Notes under the pieces: generated by a model
What the model saw: the letters and a program-made list of their open reading frames with translations, nothing else
What the model was told of the DNA's origin: nothing
Databases searched by the model: none
DNA from: Terrisporobacter petrolearius
Lineage (GTDB): Bacteria; Bacillota; Clostridia; Peptostreptococcales; Peptostreptococcaceae
Direction: 5' to 3'
Assembly: GCF_020748185.1 (NCBI RefSeq)
Contig: NZ_JAHZMO010000036.1
Span: 1-33,738 of the forward strand
Length of the DNA: 33,738 bases
In this document: in pieces, positions 16,729 to 26,230 of the stretch
How positions within the stretch are numbered: position 1 is the first letter of the stretch
How the letters are laid out: each line of letters starts with the position of its first letter
Made by a program: the position numbers and the translations under genes

Positions 16729-17874
16729 ATGAGTATTTACTATATTCCGCCAATAAATTTACTTGGTAAAGGTTGCCTTTCTGAAGCAAAGTCGCCAATT
16801 AAGTCTTTAGGAACTAAAAAAGCTTTTATTGTTAGTGACAAGTTTTTAACTTCAAATGGTACGGTTAAAAAAGTAACTGATATGTTAACTGAAATAGGTA
16901 TTGATTTTGTAGTTTATGATGATGTAAAACCAAATCCAACTGTAACTAATGTTAATAATGGTCTTGAAATATTAAAATCTGAAAAATGTGATTTTGTTAT
17001 AACTATTGGAGGTGGATCTCCTCAGGACTGTGGTAAAGCAATATCTATACTTGCTACTAATGGTGGAAACATAACTGATTATGAAGGCGTTAACAAAACT
17101 AATAATAAATGTCTTCCTATAGTAGCTATAACTACTACAGCTGGTACATCTGCTGAGGTTACTATAAACTATGTTATAACTGATGAATCTAGACATATAA
17201 AAATGATAATGGTTGATACTAATTCTTTAGCTACAATTACAGTAAATGATCCTGAATTAATGATAAGCAAACCATCTAACTTAACTGCCGCAACTGGTAT
17301 GGATGCATTAACACATGCTATTGAAGCAGTTGTTGCTAATGGTGCTTATGATGTTACAGATTCAACTGCATTATATGCTATAAAACAAATATTTGATTTC
17401 CTTCCAAAGGCAGTAGCAGACGGAAGTGATATCAACGCTAGAGAGCAATTATGTTATGCTTGCTTCTTAAATGGTATTGCATTTAGTAATGCAGGCCTTG
17501 GAAATGTACATGCTATGGCTCATCAATTAGGTGGATTATATGACTTACCTCATGGAGTTTGCAATGCTATGTTACTTCCTATAGTAGAAGAAGAAAATGC
17601 TAAACATGCTCCTGCTAAATTCCGTGTAATTGCTAAGACTATAGGTATGGATGTTGAAGGAAAATCTGATGAAGAATGTGTTGATTATGTAATAAATAGA
17701 ATAAAAGCTCTTTCAGATGAAGTTGGTATACCAAAATCTTTAAAGGATGTAGGTGTATCTGATCCAGATTTTGATTTACTTGCTGAAAATTCAATGAAAG
17801 ATGCATGTGCAGGTGCTAATCCTGTATTCTTTAGTAAAGAAAAACTTGTAGAACTATTTAAGAAAATTTATTAA
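16729..17874 (+). CDS. Iron-dependent alcohol dehydrogenase, lactaldehyde reductase-like
   Basis: 381 residues, group III (Fe) alcohol dehydrogenase. The nucleotide loop is GGGSPQDCGKA (94-104). Metal ligands line up with FucO as D192, H196, H261 and H275 (MDALTHAIEA, GNVHAMAHQLGG, LPHG). It lies 21 bases behind the aldolase with AAAAGGGGA before its ATG. In this setting it would reduce the aldehyde from the aldolase step (glycolaldehyde, lactaldehyde or glyceraldehyde) and recycle NADH. The exact aldehyde is inferred, not visible. Confidence 0.88.
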   Translation: MSIYYIPPINLLGKGCLSEAKSPIKSLGTKKAFIVSDKFLTSNGTVKKVTDMLTEIGIDFVVYDDVKPNPTVTNVNNGLEILKSEKCDFVITIGGGSPQDCGKAISILATNGGNITDYEGVNKTNNKCLPIVAITTTAGTSAEVTINYVITDESRHIKMIMVDTNSLATITVNDPELMISKPSNLTAATGMDALTHAIEAVVANGAYDVTDSTALYAIKQIFDFLPKAVADGSDINAREQLCYACFLNGIAFSNAGLGNVHAMAHQLGGLYDLPHGVCNAMLLPIVEEENAKHAPAKFRVIAKTIGMDVEGKSDEECVDYVINRIKALSDEVGIPKSLKDVGVSDPDFDLLAENSMKDACAGANPVFFSKEKLVELFKKIY

Positions 17875-17892
17875 TTAGCCATAAATAATAAT

Positions 17893-17935
17893 AAAAAACA
17901 TCTGTTAGAAAACTTCATTTCAACAGATGTTTTTT
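17893..17935. terminator. Bidirectional terminator between convergent genes
   Basis: AAAAAACATCTGTT and its complement enclose a 15-base loop, with U-tracts on both strands. It serves the alcohol dehydrogenase (plus) and probably arr (minus). Confidence 0.9.
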
Positions 17936-17943
17936 ATTATGGA

Positions 17944-18360
17944 CTAATCGTATATTATATTTTTCCCTTCCTCACTTAATTTTTTTAAAGATGAAAGCAT
18001 ATTATTTATTTCTTCTTGGGAATGTCTTTCCCATGAACCTAATTCAGCTACTATTTTCAAAGGAGATTTAGATCTATAAGAACGTGTTGGGTTTCCAGGA
18101 AATTTTTTGTCTGTTACATTTGGGTCATTTTCAAATTCACCTAATGGTTCTATTATATAAATTCTTTCTTTTGATTCAGATCTGGCTAATTCAGCACCCC
18201 ATTTAGCAACATCTAATGTTGCAGTAAAATAAATATAGTTAGATTTTTTATTTTGGTAATTTGATAAGTGTTGTGGTTCTAATAAATCTCCAATTTTTAG
18301 TTCTGCTTTAGTACCATGAAAAAAAGGACCATTATCTAAAACATCTTTTTTGTCATTCAT
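17944..18360 (-). CDS. arr: Rifamycin ADP-ribosyltransferase
   Basis: At 138 residues this is the size of Arr enzymes, which inactivate rifamycins by ADP-ribosylation with NAD+. It reads FFHGTKAELKIGDLL, IYFTATLDVAKWGAELA, IYIIEPLGEFENDPNVTDKKFPGNPTRSYRS across its length. H15, Y44 and D84 correspond to the H-Y-D triad of the Arr fold. It is a single gene with no mobile element or integron around it, so it is probably a chromosomal, possibly long-resident, copy. Resistance in the host is inferred. Confidence 0.9.
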   Translation of the reverse strand: MNDKKDVLDNGPFFHGTKAELKIGDLLEPQHLSNYQNKKSNYIYFTATLDVAKWGAELARSESKERIYIIEPLGEFENDPNVTDKKFPGNPTRSYRSKSPLKIVAELGSWERHSQEEINNMLSSLKKLSEEGKNIIYD

Positions 18361-18446
18361 GCTGATGCACTCCTTTCAATATTTCGTGTATATTTTAAAA
18401 TTTTGCTCTATTCTCCTTTATAACTATCTTCCCACACTGTTCCCAC

Positions 18447-19085
18447 TTACATGGAGGTCATATCATATAACTCTTTGTATTTTTCTGAAATACGTTTTAA
18501 CATAATCTCCCCTACTCCAACTGAACCTTCTAATGAAATATAATTATCTGCACTTTTATTAACTAACATTTTTCCAGATGCTTCAAACTCATCATCTGCA
18601 AACCAAATATTTAAAGTGACATGGTAGTAGGGAAGAAATTCAAATACTACACATAAATCTACTTTTGAATCAATAATTTTTCCACCTAATGCTTTACAAA
18701 CATTTATTACCTGATCTGGTTGTTTATTAGCCAAAAAACGGCTCAATTCCAACTCTGCAGTCTTATCAAACTTAGTTCCCCTTATCAATCCATCATTTAA
18801 CTCACCAAAATGAACTGCTTGCCAATCATCAGGCATTCCATTTGCCATATCAAAATACTGCAGTATAACTAAATCATGCCAACTATGCATTTTCCCATCT
18901 ATTTCATAGGATGGGTATTCTACTTCTATAGTTTCACCTAAACTATTAATTTTAAAAGTAGATGTTTCTTGGCAAAATATTACCCCTGTTTTTTCTGCAA
19001 TATCAAAAGGTGACCTATTATTTAGACGTTTTTTAGCAGCCATGAACATCTCTTGAAAAGCATTATTCACTTCTTTATTTTCCAT
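18447..19085 (-). CDS. DUF3786 domain protein
   Basis: 212 residues from the ATG at 19083-19085, which has AGGGGG 8 bases upstream. An upstream ATG adds 7 residues but overlaps this ribosome site. The central WHDLVILQYFDMANG and C-terminal FEFLPYYHVTLNIWFADDEFEASGKMLVN fit DUF3786, a family of anaerobes with unknown biochemical role. There are no membrane segments. It is 86 bases upstream of arr on the same strand; no functional link is evident. Confidence 0.75.
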   Translation of the reverse strand: MENKEVNNAFQEMFMAAKKRLNNRSPFDIAEKTGVIFCQETSTFKINSLGETIEVEYPSYEIDGKMHSWHDLVILQYFDMANGMPDDWQAVHFGELNDGLIRGTKFDKTAELELSRFLANKQPDQVINVCKALGGKIIDSKVDLCVVFEFLPYYHVTLNIWFADDEFEASGKMLVNKSADNYISLEGSVGVGEIMLKRISEKYKELYDMTSM

Positions 19086-19421
19086 AGTATATTCCCCCTG
19101 ATTCATTAGATATTTAATAGCCTATTTTTTAAATTGATATAACCTCATTATAATCGTGAAAACCTTGTTCTTCAATAAATTTTAGACATTAGTAAATTAT
19201 CCTTTTGTAGATGAATATATGAGTTATCTTTTAATTTGCATAATTATTTAATTTATATAAATTAAATAAAAAAAGGTATTAATATAATCCCTTATACTAA
19301 TACCTTTTAGAATCTTCAATTAGTAGATATGATTGACTACAATCATATCCATCATTTATTTTCACACAAACTTACATAATTTTAATTACTAAATATCATA
19401 AAAAAGCAGTTCTTGTTGTTA
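19086..19421. other. Intergenic stretch with one terminator
   Basis: No gene of credible length is visible. The only structure is the hairpin at 19271-19308 belonging to the permease gene. The remainder is A+T-rich and presumably holds the promoter of the DUF3786 gene. Confidence 0.6.
19271..19308 (-). terminator. Terminator of the purine permease gene
   Basis: AAAAGGTATTAATATAA and TTATACTAATACCTTTT pair with one A-C mismatch around TCCC, followed by T's on the minus strand, 113 bases past the permease stop. Confidence 0.75.
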
Positions 19422-20723
19422 TTAAATCATAAAGTATACTAAAAATAATACACTTAATCCGCACATTACAGGGTGAACTTTCTTTATTTCACCTTTACAT
19501 GCCATTAATACAACATAAGCTAAAAGTCCAAAGGCAATTCCTTCTCCTACACTATATGTTAAAGGCATTAGTATTATTGTTAAAAATGCTGGTATAGCTA
19601 CTTCTGACTTACTCCAGTCTATTTCTGCAAATGACATACATAAAAGTGATCCGACTATTATTAAGGCTGGTGCTGTAACTTGAGTAGTTACTACACTTAA
19701 TAATGGTGAGAAGAATAAACTTAATATAAATAATCCAGATGCTACTACACTTGAGAAACCTGTTTTAGCACCAAGACCTATTCCTGATAAAGACTCCATA
19801 CAAGAAGTTGTATTAGTTGTCCCAAATATAGCTCCTATACAAGTTGCTACAGAATCAGCAAGTAATGCTTTTGAACCATTTTCCACAGTTCCATCTTCTC
19901 TTATTAAACCTATTTTTGAACCAACTGCCACTAAAGTTCCCGCTGTATCAAAGAAATCCATAAATAAGAAAGTAAATACAACTAACATCATTTGAGGATT
20001 AAATACATCTTTTAAATGAGTAATTGCTACACCAAAAGTTGGCGCCATTGATGGAGGCATTGATACAATTGCAGTTGGAGCATCTACAACTCCGCTAACT
20101 ACTCCAGCTATAACTGTTATAATTATTCCTAAAAATATTGCTATGTTAACTCCTCTTACCATTAATATTGAAATTACGGCGAGTCCAAATAATGATATTA
20201 ATACCGATTTATCAGATAAATTTCCTAAAGCAACAAATGTAGCTGGATTTGCTACTACTATTCCTGCATTTTTTAAACCTATAAATGCTATAAAAAGTCC
20301 GATTCCTGCACTAACTGCATATTTCATATCATTTGGTATTGCTTTTATTACAAGTTCTCTCAATCCTGTAATAGATATAATTAAAAATATAATTCCTGAT
20401 AATAAAGTTGCTGAGATAGTACTTTGCCATGGTATTCCCATACCCATACAAACCCCAAATGCAAAGAATGCATTAAGTCCCATACCTGGTGCTAAAACCA
20501 TTGGGAATTTTGCTATTGCTCCTATTATAAAAGTTCCCACAGCACTTGCTATTGCTGTAGCTGCGAATACACTTTCTTTTGGCATTCCTACTTGAGATAA
20601 AACTCCTGGTACAACAAATAAGATATATGCCATGGTTAAGAAAGTAGTTGCTCCTCCTAGTATTTCAGTTTTTAAATTTGTTCCTTTTTTCTCGAATTCA
20701 AAATAATTAGAAATGAAATTCAT
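19422..20723 (-). CDS. AzgA-type guanine/hypoxanthine permease
   Basis: 433 residues from the ATG at 20721-20723, with AAGGAG 8 bases upstream; a longer frame to 20750 would place this ribosome site inside the gene. It is a multi-pass membrane protein of the AzgA (NCS2-related) family: GGATTFLTMAYILFV at the start, PGMGLNAFFAFG, and FLFMDFFDTAGTLVAVG with the acidic pair typical of these purine:H+ symporters. An upstream guanine riboswitch (20841-20909) supports guanine/hypoxanthine uptake, as for PbuG of Bacillus. Confidence 0.92.
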   Translation of the reverse strand: MNFISNYFEFEKKGTNLKTEILGGATTFLTMAYILFVVPGVLSQVGMPKESVFAATAIASAVGTFIIGAIAKFPMVLAPGMGLNAFFAFGVCMGMGIPWQSTISATLLSGIIFLIISITGLRELVIKAIPNDMKYAVSAGIGLFIAFIGLKNAGIVVANPATFVALGNLSDKSVLISLFGLAVISILMVRGVNIAIFLGIIITVIAGVVSGVVDAPTAIVSMPPSMAPTFGVAITHLKDVFNPQMMLVVFTFLFMDFFDTAGTLVAVGSKIGLIREDGTVENGSKALLADSVATCIGAIFGTTNTTSCMESLSGIGLGAKTGFSSVVASGLFILSLFFSPLLSVVTTQVTAPALIIVGSLLCMSFAEIDWSKSEVAIPAFLTIILMPLTYSVGEGIAFGLLAYVVLMACKGEIKKVHPVMCGLSVLFLVYFMI

Positions 20724-20840
20724 AATGTGTCTCCTTAATACTTTTGTCAAACTATGTATAAAGGATAATGGAAATATTTTTAGATAGATTTATTCAGCTT
20801 AATTAGCGCAAATGTAATCTATTTGAATGCAAAAATATAC

Positions 20841-20909
20841 CTTATCGTAGTCAAACCATTGGTGATTTGGTAGAAACCGTTGATCCATTATATCAACTTT
20901 ATACGATAG
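20841..20909 (-). ncRNA. Guanine-class purine riboswitch aptamer
   Basis: On the minus strand P1 is TATCGTA with TACGATA, P2 is GTTGAT with ATCAAC, the J2/3 core reads TTTCTACC, P3 is CAAATC with GGTTTG, and the loops ATAATGG and ACCAAT can kiss through GG and CC. The three-way junction ends TTTGACTACG. The C in GACTAC is the specificity base that selects guanine rather than adenine. It lies about 120 bases before the permease start. A long-range pairing ATAGATT/AATCTAT (near 20785-20820) may be part of the expression platform, but no classical terminator is clear. Confidence 0.93.
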
Positions 20910-21413
20910 CTATTTTGTTTCACTTATTCTAACATGATTTATAAATAAACACCATATTTTTTTTGTTAAATTGCACTGTAAATTTTTTAGTAATCTTCAT
21001 ATTGTTATTTTTTATATGTGACTTTTTTTTGATAGATTGTTTATTGAATTGTAGTATTTGTAGTTTTATTAGTTCTGTGTTTAGTTTTATAAGATAATGA
21101 TAGGGGTAGTATTTTGAAATACAGTTAAAAATTCTTGCATGACATTTGTGTAAAATTTATGCAAGAAAAACTACTAAGCACTAAACTCAGTAGTTTCTTA
21201 TCCTCGTTTTCCAGTGTTTGAATGGTGGAGATGAGTGGTATACTCTAACATATATTTTTTATCATATCATTTATTTGTGTATATTACTTAATCATATCAA
21301 TTTTATTTTTTATTTAGCTTTTTTATTTTTTTAAAACTTAATTGTAAATGTGTGCTAATATTTTTCCGACATATATATCTACAACTTTATATAACCTGAT
21401 TTGTATTAATAGA
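20910..21413. other. Gene-free A+T-rich stretch between purine permease and toxin array
   Basis: No coding region is supported. It contains two adjacent hairpins, TTCTTGCAT with ATGCAAGAA (21132-21167) and AAACTACT with AGTAGTTT (21168-21196). The second is followed by T's on the minus strand and may end the orphan immunity transcript. The promoter of the riboswitch transcript should lie just above 20909 but is not obvious. Confidence 0.6.
21168..21196 (-). terminator. Possible terminator of the module G immunity gene
   Basis: An 8-bp stem, AAACTACT/AGTAGTTT, with a 13-base loop, followed on the minus strand by TTTC and a second inverted repeat. It is about 220 bases from the stop codon, so the assignment is tentative. 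Confidence 0.45.
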
Positions 21414-21875
21414 TTATTCTTCTCTGAATACATAATGATTACCAGTATGATTATTTATGAATCTCCATTCTTCATCAAGATCAGAAGAGTTTACAAATAT
21501 ATTTATTACTATATTATCTTCTAATAAAATCTCAATATCTCCTATCTTACTGTAGTTCACCTTATTTACTTTTATAGGTAGCATTGGTAATAATATTTCA
21601 TTAACAATTTTATCATACCTATTGTTTCCTATAACATCCCAATCATCACTTATAGAATCATCAAGCAATGTATAAATATCATAATTTCCTAATATAACTT
21701 TATTATTTTTAGATATTCTAAATGGACATTGGATATGAAACTCATACTCTGATTTTTTAACTTCCTGATTTTTGTAATTCATTATTAATAATTCCTTGCC
21801 AAATGAAATCCAAATCATATCAGAACATCTTCCCATACCCTCCATTATATTTTTTTCCAAATATTCCTTAAACAT
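21414..21875 (-). CDS. Orphan immunity protein of module G
   Basis: A 153-residue protein with a strong AGGAGG 5 bases before its ATG. It directly follows a HINT fragment whose toxin has been deleted, and is the last gene of the array. Hydrophobic-polar alternation and the end DEEWRFINNHTGNHYVF resemble other polymorphic-toxin immunity proteins, but I cannot place it in a named Imm family. It is cytoplasmic by sequence. Its cognate toxin is not in the window, so it can only protect against a toxin made by another strain or a lost tip. Confidence 0.6.
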   Translation of the reverse strand: MFKEYLEKNIMEGMGRCSDMIWISFGKELLIMNYKNQEVKKSEYEFHIQCPFRISKNNKVILGNYDIYTLLDDSISDDWDVIGNNRYDKIVNEILLPMLPIKVNKVNYSKIGDIEILLEDNIVINIFVNSSDLDEEWRFINNHTGNHYVFREE

Positions 21876-21897
21876 TTTTCCTCCTATTTATTTCCCC

Positions 21898-22767
21898 TGC
21901 GACATTAATTCTAAGTATAGTGTCACTTTTATTTATAAATAATTGTTCTACTTTCCTTAATTTAATTTAACTAGTTTCTGGATTTTGGGACCATACTAGG
22001 TCACCTTCTTTAATATCTTCTATTGGAACTAATCCTTTTTCAGTTGATACTAAAGTACCTGCTACAAAGCAAACAGCATTAATTTTATTTTTAACGTTTC
22101 TATTACCATTTCTTCTTTTCTTTGCACTTATTCTAGTTTTCTTCTTTTTAAATACTCTCGTAGCTTTTTTACGTACTTTCCTACTTGCTTTCCTTGTAAT
22201 TGATTTATTTTTCCTTACAACCCTATAAACTCTCTTAGCTATAGCCCTTGTGTTTTTACGTTTTTTAGCTATTTTCGCAACTCTTTTGAAAATCTTTCCT
22301 ACTTTTAGTTTCTTAAATGGATTTATAGTTCCAAGTACTGCTCCCCCAACTGTGGCTCCTGCTTTCTTCCAACCACTTACGTTCTTCTTTTTAGCATATT
22401 GGTATCCGTCATAAGCTCCCCATGCTGCATTAATTACGCCCCAAATTGGGAATTGACCACTTGGGTCTGTATATGCTATTGGGTTATTTCACAGTATGCA
22501 TATAGATGTAAACTACTTGGGTCTGTGAATTCTCCACGATAAGTGTCTTCTGTTAAGAACCTTCCATCTTCAGGGTTGTAGTATCTTGCATTCAAATAAT
22601 ACAGTCCTGTCTTATTATCGTAAATTCCACCTGTATAGCAGATTTCGTTGTAGAAGTTTTCATCACCATTTATTTCAGTTTCACCAAAATAGGTGTATTC
22701 ATAACATACTTCGCTTTTACCTTCTAGATTTACTAGATTTGTCGTACTTTCACGCATGTCCTTGTTG
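21898..22767 (-). pseudogene. Module G: Rhs core and truncated HINT, toxin deleted
   Basis: Rhs core starts at KDMRESTTN (22767) and is frameshifted at about 22485 where two bases are missing. The reading resumes as YTDPSGQFPIWGV, the basic linker and HINT type 2 (CFVAGTLVSTEKGLVPIEDIKEGDLVW). The HINT has a stop at about 21969 (TAA where module A has GAA) and ends at RINVAGE, about half way. The following immunity gene starts 25 bases later. The HINT C-terminal half and the whole toxin are gone. Confidence 0.8.
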
Positions 22768-22834
22768 CTAATTTTATATTTAACCTTACAATTTTTTTAA
22801 AAATTATATTCCAACTTTAACATCTCAAAATATT

Positions 22835-22864
22835 AATGAGCCAATCAGTTTCAATTGGCTCATT
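22835..22864 (-). terminator. Hairpin after the module F immunity gene
   Basis: AATGAGCCAAT and ATTGGCTCATT around CAGTTTCA. It lies between the module F immunity stop and the Rhs core of module G, marking a module boundary. Confidence 0.7.
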
Positions 22865-23018
22865 ATATATATTTTATAATATAAAATCATAAAAAAAACT
22901 TTATAATTAAATATTTGTTTAATTTAATCAATATATTATTTTTATATTTTTAGTAAGCATAATTTTTTTAATTTTATTTCATCCATATACTAATACAAAA
23001 TTCTTACTAAAATTCATC

Positions 23019-23357
23019 TCAGTCAAATTTTATTTCTGTCTTATCATCAATACATATATAAACCATTTCTAGTTCCATGCAATTTGTATCTGAGGCTATT
23101 AGTTCATCTTCATTAATACCTAATATTGACCAATCATTAGATATTTCTTTTAAAAACTTATTAAAATAATCCTGATTAAGTTTATCATATAATTTAATCT
23201 TTATTTCTACAACATACATACCATCTATTTTCCAATAGGGTTTATTGGCTATATACTTTATTTTTTCTATATAATTTTCAAGAGGTTTAACTACCTCTTT
23301 AGCAATATTCTTAGATTCTATATTATTATTTGAATATACATATAATCTTATAAACAA
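23019..23357 (-). CDS. Immunity protein of module F, TTG start
   Basis: 112 residues starting at TTG (23355-23357), 14 bases after the toxin stop, with AAAGGA 9 bases upstream; no ATG fits this ribosome site. The protein is acidic, soluble and alpha-beta in pattern (NDWSILGINEDELIASD, then MELEMVYICIDDKTEIKF). Position behind an Ntox17-like toxin makes it the cognate immunity. I do not recognise the family. It is intact although the toxin gene has two nonsense codons and a frameshift. Confidence 0.6.
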   Translation of the reverse strand: MFIRLYVYSNNNIESKNIAKEVVKPLENYIEKIKYIANKPYWKIDGMYVVEIKIKLYDKLNQDYFNKFLKEISNDWSILGINEDELIASDTNCMELEMVYICIDDKTEIKFD

Positions 23358-23371
23358 GGTCGTATTCCTTT

Positions 23372-23873
23372 CTATTTGTGTGTAATTTTTCCATCTAAAG
23401 ATATATTTAAATGAGATCCATCTCTATTTGCCCATCCTAAGCTTGACTTTCCTTTTTTTGAAAGTTGTACATCCCATTCAAAGTTTTGGTTTTTAGTTCT
23501 AGAAGGTCCTTGAGTCCAAACATTTCCAAATCTATCAACATATCCTCCAATATGTTTAGGTAGTGATTGGGGTGAATTCCAGTTTTCGGAAGTAATATAT
23601 CTTATCTTGCCTTTCGTTGGTAAATTTTCACTTTATAAAATACCTTTTTTCTTCTTACTCCTGAATAATTATTATGTACCAACACACTTGCATCAGATAC
23701 AAAATACGTATGGAAATCTTCAACCTCAAAGTTATATACCCTTATCAGTTCATTGTGAACTACTTTATCTATCTTCTCAACTGTAGATTTGTCTCCTGAC
23801 TGAAGAACTACTGTATATCCTTCTTAAATCATACTTGCTGGTATTCAGCCTACATTATCTATATGAAATACAG
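23372..23873 (-). pseudogene. Module F: HINT C-half and Ntox17-like toxin, broken
   Basis: The fragment starts at HIDNVG in the HINT, with TGA in place of the WIP tryptophan and TAA in MIEEG, then a normal end SVLVHN and the shared motif YSGVRRKK. A frameshift follows. The toxin frame then reads GKIRYITSENW, GGYVDRFGNVWTQGPSRT, FEWDVQL, GWANRDGSHLNIS and ITHK. This pattern (GGYxDRFGNxW, FEWDVQL, GSHxNxS, ITHK) fits the novel toxin 17 family of polymorphic toxins. There is no Rhs core. The toxin domain itself is complete, so it could be revived by recombination into an intact HINT. Confidence 0.72.
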
Positions 23874-23885
23874 TCTATTATCAAA

Positions 23886-23942
23886 AATACCCCTCATTAT
23901 GATAGACTAATAATTTTAAAAGTTTATCATAACAGGAGTATT
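23886..23942 (-). terminator. Hairpin after the module E immunity gene
   Basis: An imperfect long stem built on AATACCCCT...TTATGATA against TATCATAA...AGGAGTATT. It sits between the module E immunity stop and the HINT remnant of module F. Confidence 0.65.
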
Positions 23943-24076
23943 TCCATTAAAAATTAATTTTGCATTTATTGTTGCAATACAATAGTAAATTTAAATATAT
24001 TATTCTTTTGATATGCTTTCTTTACAATTTAAAACATAATATTTTATAGTAATTAAATTCTATATAGAAATATTTT

Positions 24077-24460
24077 TTAATTGTATGTTAAACCTATAGT
24101 TGTATCACCATCATGATAAAACTCAATAATTAATTTTCTATCTATCGAAAATAGCCACGTATCGAAACTAACAGCTGTTATATCATCTAAATTACTAAAA
24201 ATAGCATTAGCATTGCTTTTAATTATAGGTAAATCTGCATCACTCCAAATAATATAAAACTCTTCATCATTATTAATTTCACTTAATTCTTCAATAGATT
24301 TAATATCTTTTTTATTCTTAATTCTACTCCAATCAACTCTTCCCCAATTGGTAAAAGGTATTGTGTCAAAAAATATCTCTTCGATATTTTCTTGTTCATC
24401 TCCAGGTAATATATATATATTATTTTTTAATACTTCTATACATTCTTCTAATAATGTCAT
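24077..24460 (-). CDS. Immunity protein of module E
   Basis: 127 residues, 12 bases after the toxin stop, with AAGGA about 11 bases before the ATG. Motifs such as YIIWSDADLPII and DDITAVSFDTWLF, ending in IEFYHDGDTTIGL, resemble contact-dependent inhibition immunity proteins of the CdiI type, from memory only. It is soluble and acidic. Its toxin frame is open, so this is one of the few pairs in the array (with A, C and H) where both halves are readable. Confidence 0.6.
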   Translation of the reverse strand: MTLLEECIEVLKNNIYILPGDEQENIEEIFFDTIPFTNWGRVDWSRIKNKKDIKSIEELSEINNDEEFYIIWSDADLPIIKSNANAIFSNLDDITAVSFDTWLFSIDRKLIIEFYHDGDTTIGLTYN

Positions 24461-24472
24461 TTTTCCACATCC

Positions 24473-26158
24473 TTACCTATTTAAATGTTTTAATAGAGAT
24501 TCATAAGTAGCTTCGTTTCCTTTAAAAGGTATAGCGTATTTTTTACCTTTGCCTTTTTTACCTCCTCTGAAATCCTCAACGTTAATATGAGCTCCCTTTT
24601 TAGGGTCATAATCTAATCTCCATCTTACTTTTCCATCTGCAGACTGTCTTCCAATAACTTTACCGTTTCCTCTACTGGTTTTTAACCTACCTTTTACTGG
24701 TTTTGAACCTGGACCTAGATCTCCTAAAATATTCAATGCTTTATTTCTTGCTCTTTCGTATGACTTTTCTTTAGATAATACTACCTCCCCACATGTCGCA
24801 GTATTATGCACCAACACACTTGCATCAGATACAAAATACGTATGGAAATCTTCAACCTCAAAATTATATACCCTTATCAGTTCATTGTGAACTACTTTAT
24901 CTATCTTCTCAACTGTAGACTTATCACCTGACTGAAGAACTACTACATCTCCTTCTTCAATCATACTTGCTGGTATCCAACCTACACCATCAATATAGAA
25001 CACATGCTGTTCAGTAGCTTCGATAACTTCTCCCGCTACTTTAATATAAAGTATTGTATCCGTTTCTTTTTCAAAGGTTTGTACTACTTTTTTAAGTGCT
25101 ATTTCTCCTGTTTCTGAATCTTGTGCCCATACCAGGTCGCCTTCTTCAATATCTTCTATTGGAACATCCCCATCTTTTGTTGAAATTAACGTTCCTGCTG
25201 TAAAACAACCTTTTTTAGTTATCTTACATCTAACCCTACGATATGTTCTCGTAGCCTTTCTTCTTGCTTTTCTATAAGACCTTTTTGTAACTACTTTAGA
25301 TTTCCTTACAACCCTATAAACTCTCTTAGCTATAGCCTTTGTACTTTTACGCTTTTTAACTATTTTAGCAACTCTTTTGAAAACTTTACCTACTTTTAAT
25401 GCTTTAAATGGATTTATAGTTCCAAGTACTACTCCACCAACTATAGCTCCTGCTTTCTTCCAACCTCTTAGATTTTTCTTCTTCGCATATTGATATCCAT
25501 CATATGCCCCCCATGCAGCATCAAATGCAAGCAAAATTGGGAAATGACCACTCGGATCTGTATATGATATTGGGTTGTTTGTACAATATGCATATAGATG
25601 TAAACTACTTGGGTCTGTGAATTCTCCACGATAAGTGTCTTCTGTTAAGAATCTTCCATCTTCAGGATTGTAGTATCTAGCATTCAAATAATACAGTCCT
25701 GTTTTATTATCGTAAATTCCACCTGTGTAGCAGATTTCATTGTACAAGTTTTCATCACCATTTATTTCAGTTTCACCAAAATCAGTGTATTCATAAGCTA
25801 CTTCACTTTTACCTTCTACGTTTACTAGATTTGTTGTACTTTCACGCATGTCCTTGTTGTAGAAGTAGTATTTTTCACCTTCGGCACTTGATATATCCCT
25901 AACTGTGGCGATAGCATTTCCACTAGCTCCCATTAGGTTAAGACTAGTCACTCCAGTAAGTTTTTCAACATTCTCTGGCTCTTCTAATTCTGTTGAAGTA
26001 TCAGCTTTTACAGTTGTGTAAAGTACTGAATCGTCTTGGTAATAGTACTTAGTTGATTGACCATTTTCTGATTTTTCAACTCTTTGTCCATTTCCGTTAT
26101 AAGTGTTTACTTGATTTAATGTTACTATACTTACCTTTGTAAACATGGCCTTATACAT
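24473..26158 (-). CDS. Module E: Rhs core - HINT - uncharacterised toxin
   Basis: A 561-residue open frame: Rhs core to DPSG, polybasic linker, HINT from about C318 to N452 (CFTAGTL...VHN), and toxin residues 453-561. The toxin reads ALNILGDLGPGSKPVKGRL, GKVIGRQSADGKVRWRLDYDP, KKGAHINVEDF and YAIPFKGNE. I recognise it as a recurrent tip of bacterial polymorphic toxins, perhaps of a restriction-endonuclease-like fold, but cannot name the family safely. Rhs homology starts abruptly at NNEAKCYTYD (about 26197) after the terminator of module D. No ribosome site precedes the first ATG, which suggests a silent donor cassette. Confidence 0.72.
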   Translation of the reverse strand: MYKAMFTKVSIVTLNQVNTYNGNGQRVEKSENGQSTKYYYQDDSVLYTTVKADTSTELEEPENVEKLTGVTSLNLMGASGNAIATVRDISSAEGEKYYFYNKDMRESTTNLVNVEGKSEVAYEYTDFGETEINGDENLYNEICYTGGIYDNKTGLYYLNARYYNPEDGRFLTEDTYRGEFTDPSSLHLYAYCTNNPISYTDPSGHFPILLAFDAAWGAYDGYQYAKKKNLRGWKKAGAIVGGVVLGTINPFKALKVGKVFKRVAKIVKKRKSTKAIAKRVYRVVRKSKVVTKRSYRKARRKATRTYRRVRCKITKKGCFTAGTLISTKDGDVPIEDIEEGDLVWAQDSETGEIALKKVVQTFEKETDTILYIKVAGEVIEATEQHVFYIDGVGWIPASMIEEGDVVVLQSGDKSTVEKIDKVVHNELIRVYNFEVEDFHTYFVSDASVLVHNTATCGEVVLSKEKSYERARNKALNILGDLGPGSKPVKGRLKTSRGNGKVIGRQSADGKVRWRLDYDPKKGAHINVEDFRGGKKGKGKKYAIPFKGNEATYESLLKHLNR

Positions 26159-26230
26159 GCGGTTTGCTGCATCGTAAGTATAGCACTTTGCTTCATTATT
26201 CTCAATTATAAAAATTCCTAGTATTTAAAA

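Noticed and set aside
16972..17196. Minus-strand frame inside the alcohol dehydrogenase gene
   Set aside because: Serine/tyrosine-rich shadow of the real gene on the other strand.
20143..20595. A 150-codon open frame on the plus strand opposite the purine permease
   Set aside because: Shadow of a hydrophobic membrane-protein gene, with no ribosome site.
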